This document shows positions 1-4,706 of a stretch of 8,064 nt of DNA, piece by piece (the first letter of the stretch is position 1; each line of letters opens with the position of its first letter). The stretch comes from Clostridia bacterium (GTDB lineage Bacteria; Bacillota_A; Clostridia; Peptostreptococcales; JAAYPU01): contig JAKSCF010000482.1 in the NCBI GenBank assembly GCA_022360735.1, forward strand, positions 1 through 8,064, given 5' to 3'. The notes under the pieces were generated by a model, which saw only the letters and a list, made by a program, of their open reading frames with translations, made no database searches and was not told the origin of the DNA. The position numbers and the translations under genes are program-made.

Positions 1-1
1 T

Positions 2-838
2 CCGTTAATTATGGCATGCCTGCAGGACACAGCAGCGGGAGCTGCAATTTTGGTAAAAAATGTACAGGCTGGAAAAGGCAAAGAATATTTAAGAATTCTT
101 CACTCAAAACCTGGAAAATATGTTCTTGTGGCCTCAATATTTGGGGGACCGCTGGCAATGACAACGGTTATGGCCTCCGTATTTTTAGCAGGGCCTATTT
201 ATCCAATCGCAATCAGTGCATGTTTTCCCGCAATTGGTGCAATATTATCAAGAATTATTTTAAAAGAGAAAATAAGTATCAATGGTTGGATTGGGATCTT
301 TTTATGCATTGCAGGCTCATTACTGATTAGTTGGGTTCCGCCTACAGGTGATCAGTATCCGAATTTTTATCTCGGTTTGATTATGGCATTTATTACTGCT
401 GTTGCATGGGCATTGGAAAATATTGTTGCAACTATGGGAATGGACTTTGTAGATCCGGAACTTGCAATAGGTCTTCGTGAATTTACTTCCGGAGGATTAA
501 CCTTTTTGATTCTTCCCATATTAGCCGGAATCGGTTTCAAATCGTACGGCGTTCTATTTGATACTGTGCCAACAATGGCCTTTACCTATATCGCAATTGC
601 AGGCGTATTTGCGGGAGCAAGTTATTTTTTCTATTATAAGGCTGCTAATGCCTGCGGTGCTTCCAGAAGCATGGCACTAAATGTTACATACACCATATCA
701 GCAATGATTATCGGGGTAATTTTTTTGGGAAGCGATATTACGTTGATATTAGTAATCGGTACAATAACTTTGCTGAGCGGAGCAATGTTTGTTGCAGGTA
801 AACCGGCTGAATTATTGACACTAAGAGATATAGATTAG
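2..838 (+). CDS. EamA/DMT-family transporter, 5'-truncated by window edge
   Basis: This is an integral membrane protein of the drug/metabolite transporter (EamA) superfamily, which export or import small metabolites; the substrate cannot be told. The frame is open to the left edge (codons for P-L-I precede the ATG at 11), and no ribosome binding site is visible before that ATG, so the true start is probably outside the window. Counting from the ATG at 11, about eight hydrophobic segments are visible (roughly residues 38-60, 62-82, 93-109, 119-139, 153-175, 187-207, 220-239 and 243-263). Full EamA proteins have ten in two five-helix repeats, so the first two helices are missing here. The stretch ending the first repeat, with the LKEKISINGWIGIFLCIAG pattern, is typical EamA (E-x-hydrophobic...W-x-G-hydrophobic-G). 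It ends in TAG at 836-838 and converges on the next gene. Family assignment is firm; specificity is unknown. Confidence 0.85.
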   Translation, partial: PLIMACLQDTAAGAAILVKNVQAGKGKEYLRILHSKPGKYVLVASIFGGPLAMTTVMASVFLAGPIYPIAISACFPAIGAILSRIILKEKISINGWIGIFLCIAGSLLISWVPPTGDQYPNFYLGLIMAFITAVAWALENIVATMGMDFVDPELAIGLREFTSGGLTFLILPILAGIGFKSYGVLFDTVPTMAFTYIAIAGVFAGASYFFYYKAANACGASRSMALNVTYTISAMIIGVIFLGSDITLILVIGTITLLSGAMFVAGKPAELLTLRDID

Positions 839-856
839 GAAAGTATAGAGATCAGG

Positions 857-883
857 CTTGAGTGTGGCAAGGGCACACTCAAG
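857..883. terminator. Hairpin between convergent genes, possible terminator
   Basis: A perfect 10-bp stem (CTTGAGTGTG at 857-866, CACACTCAAG at 874-883) with a 7-base loop lies 18 bases after the transporter stop and 11 bases past the stop of the convergent hydrolase gene. The bases after the stem on the plus strand are only loosely T-rich (CTTTATTTTCT at 891-901), and there is no T run on the minus side. It may end transcription from one or both genes, but it is not a textbook intrinsic terminator. Confidence 0.5.
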
Positions 884-894
884 TCGAATACTCT

Positions 895-1737
895 TTATTT
901 TCTCAGCTTAGGACCATACCGGTCGAACTTTTCCTCAAGCTTTTGTATTTCTCCATAGGCATCAAAGTCTGCTCTGTGGGCGTCTTCATAGTATTCGTAT
1001 GGCTTACCATAGCCGCCTTCTTCCCTAACGGAAAAATAGTGGTCACAATAAGAATCCCCTAAACACATTGATTTTGTCCTTTTGAATTTTAAAGTGGGTA
1101 TCCGTTTATCAAATGTTACATGATCGATCATACATGATCCCTGAGCAGCTTTATTCATTCCGTAACCTACCATTAATTGTATGTGCATGCACCGGGTATA
1201 ATAATATTTTGCTTCTTTGCTGTCCTCTGATACCCAAACTCGGTTACGCATTGTTTTTCCATCACCAAGATAATCCGCCATTTGTTGTCGAAGTTGGTCG
1301 ATGTGAGTGTGGTTATCTATTGGTCTAAAACAGAACCATTGATAAAATAGTCCCACAGGCATTATAAACCTAACCATTATATCATCGCCATTATCCTTAC
1401 CATATTTTCTACGCAGATTTTCATTAATCATGTAAAGCCAGACGATATCTTTATTAAATGCCGCCAGCCATATCTTTTCATCCTCAGAACTCTCTATTGG
1501 AAATTTTTCAGGCTGCCAAGTCGGTTTGTTAAAAATCAGATCCCAAGTAAAAGATTTTAGTAATACCATTAGTGCCTGCCATGCACCAATTTCCTGTTTC
1601 AGCCAATAATAAGTTACAGAAAGCGCCCCTTTAAATTCTTTCATTTCTCTTGTAGCTTTGGGATTTGTTGACTCATGAAATTTTTTAGGTGAGTTGTTAA
1701 GATCATCAATAAATTCTTTTGATAAATTTTTATTCAT
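895..1737 (-). CDS. ATC hydrolase-like protein (PF14196-type family)
   Basis: This 280-residue soluble protein resembles L-2-amino-thiazoline-4-carboxylic acid hydrolases, which open the thiazoline ring of ATC on the way to L-cysteine. The evidence is the C-terminal signature. Cys183 lies in a T-R-C-M segment, followed by S-C-M-I-D (Cys202, Asp205), then L-K-F-K-R-T-K-S and G-D-S-Y-C-D-H-Y-F (Gly227, Asp228, Cys231, Asp232). This matches the family pattern of Cys-x-x-Asp followed by F-x-R-x-K-[TS]-x(3)-G-D-x-x-C-D-x-x-[FY]. The first 85 or so residues lie before the conserved domain, and about 40 charged residues follow it, so it is longer than many family members. The ATG has an ideal AAAGGAGG ribosome site (1745-1752). 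It is divergent from a TetR gene whose likely operator lies in its leader. Many clostridial family members have unknown substrates, so true ATC hydrolysis is an inference. Confidence 0.72.
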   Translation of the reverse strand: MNKNLSKEFIDDLNNSPKKFHESTNPKATREMKEFKGALSVTYYWLKQEIGAWQALMVLLKSFTWDLIFNKPTWQPEKFPIESSEDEKIWLAAFNKDIVWLYMINENLRRKYGKDNGDDIMVRFIMPVGLFYQWFCFRPIDNHTHIDQLRQQMADYLGDGKTMRNRVWVSEDSKEAKYYYTRCMHIQLMVGYGMNKAAQGSCMIDHVTFDKRIPTLKFKRTKSMCLGDSYCDHYFSVREEGGYGKPYEYYEDAHRADFDAYGEIQKLEEKFDRYGPKLRK

Positions 1738-1744
1738 AAATAAA

Positions 1745-1752
1745 CCTCCTTT
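1745..1752 (-). promoter_or_regulatory. Ribosome binding site of ATC hydrolase-like gene
   Basis: Read on the minus strand this is AAAGGAGG, a near-perfect match to the 16S anti-Shine-Dalgarno sequence, 7 bases before the ATG at 1737. It fixes the start of the hydrolase-like gene. Confidence 0.85.
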
Positions 1753-1847
1753 AAAATTATTCGAAGCAATCGGAAATAAATACTGTCTCTAACTTTTCAA
1801 TTTGACAATGCTTATTCAAACAAAAATACGTGTTGAAAAAAATAAAA

Positions 1848-1861
1848 ATGAGCGCACTCAT
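1848..1861. promoter_or_regulatory. Inverted repeat, probable TetR-type operator
   Basis: ATGAG-CGCA-CTCAT is an inverted repeat with 5-base perfect arms; 12 of 14 bases agree with the reverse complement. Size and form fit TetR-family operators. It lies about 12 bases past the -10 of the minus-strand promoter, where bound repressor would block the hydrolase-like gene, and about 28 bases upstream of the -35 of the TetR promoter. Binding by the adjacent TetR protein is an inference from position. Confidence 0.5.
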
Positions 1862-1872
1862 GTTTTGGATCA

Positions 1873-1901
1873 AGTATATCTTTTCTTATAGAAAAAGTCA
1901 A
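1873..1901 (-). promoter_or_regulatory. Predicted promoter of ATC hydrolase-like gene
   Basis: On the minus strand: TTGACT (1896-1901), a 17-base spacer, then TATACT (1873-1878). Each box has 5 of 6 consensus bases with ideal spacing. Transcription should begin near 1866, giving a leader of about 130 bases that includes the inverted repeat at 1848-1861. The box pair overlaps the divergent TetR promoter. Confidence 0.6.
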
Positions 1902-1917
1902 TGTTTTTTTGTATAAT
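1889..1917 (+). promoter_or_regulatory. Predicted promoter of first TetR gene
   Basis: A perfect TATAAT (1912-1917) is preceded at 17 bases by TAGAAA (1889-1894), a 4-of-6 match to the -35 box. Transcription should begin near 1924, about 22 bases before the ATG at 1946. A 15-base inverted repeat, TTTTCT-TAT-AGAAAA (1881-1895), covers the -35 and could be a second regulator site. Confidence 0.6.
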
Positions 1918-1945
1918 TGTTTCATACAACATTTGGGAGGTTTTT

Positions 1946-2557
1946 ATGAGTAAACGAGAAGAACAGAAAAATAGATATCGAAATCAAATTATAGCAGCTG
2001 CAAAGGAAATATTTCTTAAAGAAGGGTTTCATAAAGCGACAACAAAGAAAATTTCAAAACTAGCCGGTGTTGGAGAAGGAACCATCTATAATCACTTTAG
2101 AACAAAAAGTGATATACTCATCTGTATTTATAAAGATTTAGTCTATGGAGATGAAAAGAACGACTATGTTTATGAATCAAAAAAATTCAATAGTGCTTTT
2201 GAATACATAGTAGATTTCTTTGATTTTTATTGGCAAAGTACTAAAAAAATTAATAAAGAATGGTTAAGAGAGCTCTTTTCAACAGCTTATAAAAGCGCAA
2301 GTATAGATAATATATATAGTAAATTTATAGATATTGACAAGGTTTGGATAGACAGACTACAAGCTCTTTTAATAGATCTCAAAAAAGACAAATTGATTAA
2401 AGACTCAATCGAGTTAGAAAGGCTTCTGAGTATCTTGTACTCTTTAATTATGCAAAATTATAGTGAATACGCGATTTTTAATGAGATGTCTTACGATTAT
2501 TTTCGTAATGAATTGATTTCCGATTTAGAGTTTTTATTCGATAATATATTAGTCTAA
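1946..2557 (+). CDS. TetR/AcrR-family transcriptional regulator (first)
   Basis: This 203-residue DNA-binding repressor-type protein has a helix-turn-helix at about residues 32-52, with the family pattern T-T-x-x-I-S-K-L-A-G-V-G-E-G-T-I-Y-N-H-F followed by T-K-S-D-I-L. The remaining helical part (about 65-203) is the ligand and dimerisation domain and is not recognisable in detail. The start is ATG 1946, 5 bases after GGGAGG (1935-1940). An in-frame ATG at 1901 is unlikely because the -10 box at 1912-1917 would fall inside that reading frame and no ribosome site precedes it. It is divergent from the ATC hydrolase-like gene, its probable target, with shared control sequences between them. Its own transcript ends at the hairpin at 2577-2609, so it is not part of the next operon. 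Its inducer is unknown. Confidence 0.9.
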   Translation: MSKREEQKNRYRNQIIAAAKEIFLKEGFHKATTKKISKLAGVGEGTIYNHFRTKSDILICIYKDLVYGDEKNDYVYESKKFNSAFEYIVDFFDFYWQSTKKINKEWLRELFSTAYKSASIDNIYSKFIDIDKVWIDRLQALLIDLKKDKLIKDSIELERLLSILYSLIMQNYSEYAIFNEMSYDYFRNELISDLEFLFDNILV

Positions 2558-2576
2558 TATATATGTATGGTTAAAG

Positions 2577-2609
2577 AAATCAGTAGAAAAATATTTTTAC
2601 TGATTTTTT
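2577..2609 (+). terminator. Intrinsic terminator after first TetR gene
   Basis: A 9-bp perfect stem (AAATCAGTA at 2577-2585, TACTGATTT at 2598-2606) extends inward by a G-T and three A-T pairs to a 4-base loop, and its right arm runs into TTTTTT at 2604-2609. It lies 19 bases after the stop and separates the two TetR units. Confidence 0.75.
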
Positions 2610-2638
2610 AGTGCCCAATTTATGGTAATTTAAAAGGA

Positions 2639-2668
2639 TTGACAACTTCTGTCGGTCGAGTGTATAAT
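2639..2668 (+). promoter_or_regulatory. Consensus promoter of TetR-MFS-phosphotransferase operon
   Basis: TTGACA (2639-2644), an 18-base spacer, and TATAAT (2663-2668): both boxes are perfect matches to the sigma-A consensus. The expected start is near 2675. Such a strong promoter makes sense if it is normally held off by a repressor, which fits the inverted repeats overlapping both of its ends. Confidence 0.85.
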
Positions 2669-2688
2669 AAAAACAGACAGAAGTTGTC
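2641..2688. promoter_or_regulatory. Perfect 13-base inverted repeat over the promoter, probable double TetR operator
   Basis: GACAACTTCTGTC (2641-2653) and its exact reverse complement GACAGAAGTTGTC (2676-2688) are separated by 22 bases holding the -10 box. The left copy overlaps the -35; the right copy overlaps the predicted transcription start. Each copy is itself a partial palindrome (GACA-N5-TGTC), the form of a single TetR-dimer site, so this is best read as two operators in opposite orientation. Autorepression by the TetR encoded just downstream is inferred. The pair could also fold as a hairpin followed by GGTTTTTT in RNA reading through from upstream. Confidence 0.65.
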
Positions 2689-2713
2689 GGTTTTTTAAAG
2701 GGAGTGTTTGTCT

Positions 2714-3331
2714 ATGAAAGAAAAGTTTAAGGATATTGATATCAACAACGAAAAAGTTAAAAGAATCATCAATTGTGCTTTAGAAGAATTCAGTAAGAAC
2801 AAATTTGAAAAAGCGTCCACAAACAATATTGTTAAAGCCGCAAATGTATCTAGAGGATTGATGTACCACTATTTTAAAGATAAGCAAGAGCTGTTTGAAT
2901 TCTTGATTGATTTTTCTATCACAATAGTCGTTAAAGAATTTAAAGAAAGATTCGATTGGAGTGATACGGATTTACTCAATAGATTTAAACAAGTTGCAGA
3001 AATTAAGCTGGAATTATTTTTTAGATACCCTTATCTGATAGACTTTTATGTTAAAGCAGTTGATGAAGCATTAATTAATGAATTAAAGAATAGCGAAAGA
3101 TTAAAAAATGCAGGCATTCACAAACAATTCTATATGGAAAATATTGATAGAAGCAAATTTAAAGATGATATTGATGTAGATAAAGCCATTAATGTCATTC
3201 GATTGACATTAAAAAAGAATAATGAAGAGAATGAAAGCAGGCTGAAGTCCGGCGAGGTTTTAGATACAGAGGAAATCTTTAAAGAGTATAACGACTATAT
3301 TGAGTTTTTTAGAAAGGTATTTTATAAGTAA
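2714..3331 (+). CDS. TetR/AcrR-family transcriptional regulator (second), operon repressor
   Basis: This 205-residue TetR-type regulator is the first gene of a three-gene operon. Its helix-turn-helix lies at about residues 35-55: A-S-T-N-N-I-V-K-A-A-N-V-S-R-G-L-M-Y-H-Y-F, followed by K-D-K-Q-E-L. The C-terminal ligand domain is helical and charged and shows little likeness to the first TetR. ATG 2714 is chosen because AGGGAG (2699-2704) sits 9 bases before it. The in-frame TTG at 2708 is only 3 bases from that site and is less likely. The gene has its own consensus promoter carrying two likely operator copies, the usual sign of an autoregulated local repressor of a pump. An MFS gene starts 51 bases after its stop with no terminator between. 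The effector is probably the pump or phosphotransferase substrate, but this is inference. Confidence 0.9.
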   Translation: MKEKFKDIDINNEKVKRIINCALEEFSKNKFEKASTNNIVKAANVSRGLMYHYFKDKQELFEFLIDFSITIVVKEFKERFDWSDTDLLNRFKQVAEIKLELFFRYPYLIDFYVKAVDEALINELKNSERLKNAGIHKQFYMENIDRSKFKDDIDVDKAINVIRLTLKKNNEENESRLKSGEVLDTEEIFKEYNDYIEFFRKVFYK

Positions 3332-3382
3332 TCCTAATGATTATTCTATTATGAGAAAAATCAAGAAATGAGGTGAAGCATT

Positions 3383-4636
3383 ATGAGTAGAGCTAGAAAA
3401 GGGATTAATAAAAACCTCATGTTTTTATTATTGGGGAGAATGGTATCCGATATTGGGTCCAGCATTCAGATTATGATTATGCCCCTCTATATTATTGATA
3501 TTGGTGGTACGGCAGGAACTGTTGGTTTGTTTTCATTTTTAGCCTTGGTGCCAACACTCTTGGTCTATCCTTTTGCAGGTGTGCTGGGGGATCGATTGAA
3601 CAGAAAAAGAATCATGGTAGCATCTGATTTTATCAGTGCAGTGATTATTTTGTTATTAGCCTATGTTTCATATATAGATAGAATAAATCTGGTTTTATTA
3701 TTATTGGCTCAGGTTTTGGTTGCGCTGCTATATGGATTTTTTGATCCGGCTACAAAAGGCATGATTCCACAGCTGGTGGCTGAAGATGCACTTAATAAAA
3801 CCAATTCAAAAATTGCCACATTAAGAATTATATCAGGCTTGGTTTCGCCGATGATTGCTGTAACGCTGTACACAAGTTTTGGTATTACAGTATTGTTTTT
3901 AATCAATGGGGTATCGTTTCTTATATCTGGGAGTAGCGAGATGTTGATTCAATATAAGCATGTCAAAAGAGAATCTATAGAGGGTGTCCAGGGTATAATA
4001 TCAGATCTGACAGAAGGTGTTAGATATATTCAAAATAGTGAACTCATTGGAAAATTAAGTGTTTATTTTCTTATGGCATTTGCATTTATTCAGCCTGTGT
4101 TCGCTGTTGTATTACCATTATTTTATAGAACAAAACTAAATTATCCGGATACTCAATATGGACTGCTGCAAATGATATTGCTGTTAGGAGCTTTAGTAGG
4201 CAGTATTTTGGTTGGGATGTTTGGCAAGGAAGATAAACTGAGAAAATCTTTAAGCATAGGAATCGGTTTAACCATTTGTTCAATGTTTATTTTCTCAATC
4301 ATCATATTCCCTCAAAGCTTAAAAGCCCTGGGAAATGATACATTGTTATATATAGCATTACTTGCATCAGTCCTTTTTGTTTTATACACATCCTTGATGT
4401 TTATCAGTATTCCGGTACAAACCATTATTCAAAAAGAGACACCAAACGAATATATGTCTCGCATATTTTCAATAGTAGGCATGATAAGCAAAGGCGGTAT
4501 GCCCATAGGTGCATTAGTGTATGGTTTAATTCTAGAAAAACTTGAAATACACTTAACCGTTTTTACCGCAACCATAGTGGTAATGCTGATATCCATTAGG
4601 TTTTTAGCCTCTATATTTAAGAAACAAGAATTTTAA
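3383..4636 (+). CDS. MFS efflux transporter, DHA3/MefA-EntS-like
   Basis: This 417-residue inner-membrane protein of the major facilitator superfamily probably exports a small molecule by proton antiport. The N-terminus has the R-M-V-S-D-I-G-S-S helix typical of the group. The cytoplasmic motif A between helices 2 and 3 is clear (G-V-L-G-D-R-L-N-R-K-R-I-M, about residues 66-78), as in macrolide and siderophore exporters of the DHA3 group. A charged central loop at about residues 190-210 leads into D-L-T-E-G-V-R-Y-I, another mark of this group, and splits two six-helix halves. The length is normal, with no break. The start is ATG 3383, 6 bases after GAGGTGA (3370-3376). It lies between the TetR and phosphotransferase genes and is probably co-transcribed with both. 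Antibiotic specificity cannot be inferred from family alone. Confidence 0.9.
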   Translation: MSRARKGINKNLMFLLLGRMVSDIGSSIQIMIMPLYIIDIGGTAGTVGLFSFLALVPTLLVYPFAGVLGDRLNRKRIMVASDFISAVIILLLAYVSYIDRINLVLLLLAQVLVALLYGFFDPATKGMIPQLVAEDALNKTNSKIATLRIISGLVSPMIAVTLYTSFGITVLFLINGVSFLISGSSEMLIQYKHVKRESIEGVQGIISDLTEGVRYIQNSELIGKLSVYFLMAFAFIQPVFAVVLPLFYRTKLNYPDTQYGLLQMILLLGALVGSILVGMFGKEDKLRKSLSIGIGLTICSMFIFSIIIFPQSLKALGNDTLLYIALLASVLFVLYTSLMFISIPVQTIIQKETPNEYMSRIFSIVGMISKGGMPIGALVYGLILEKLEIHLTVFTATIVVMLISIRFLASIFKKQEF

Positions 4637-4694
4637 TCGTTTTTTGATTATACAAAGTAAGTAAAAAGCAATTCTTTTAATATAAGACAATGTG

Positions 4695-4701
4695 AAGGAG
4701 G
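4695..4701 (+). promoter_or_regulatory. Ribosome binding site of the phosphotransferase
   Basis: AAGGAGG ends 5 bases before ATG 4707. An in-frame GTG at 4692 would place this site inside the coding region, so ATG 4707 is the start. Confidence 0.85.
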
Positions 4702-4706
4702 ATACT

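Noticed and set aside
862..1328. Plus-strand reading frames opposite the ATC hydrolase-like gene
   Set aside because: No ribosome site, no family likeness, and they lie antisense to a well-supported gene; treated as shadows.
1802..1830. TTGACA at 1802-1807 as a plus-strand promoter
   Set aside because: No -10-like word at 16-18 bases; AATACG at 1825-1830 is a poor match.
1901..1945. N-terminal extension of the first TetR protein from ATG 1901
   Set aside because: The -10 box at 1912-1917 lies inside this stretch and no ribosome site precedes it; ATG 1946 has GGGAGG at the right distance.
2708..2713. TTG start for the second TetR protein
   Set aside because: Only 3 bases from AGGGAG; ATG 2714 has normal spacing.
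4637..4706. Internal promoter or terminator between the MFS and phosphotransferase genes
   Set aside because: The 70-base gap is AT-rich, but I find no paired -35/-10 at proper spacing and no stem with a T run.
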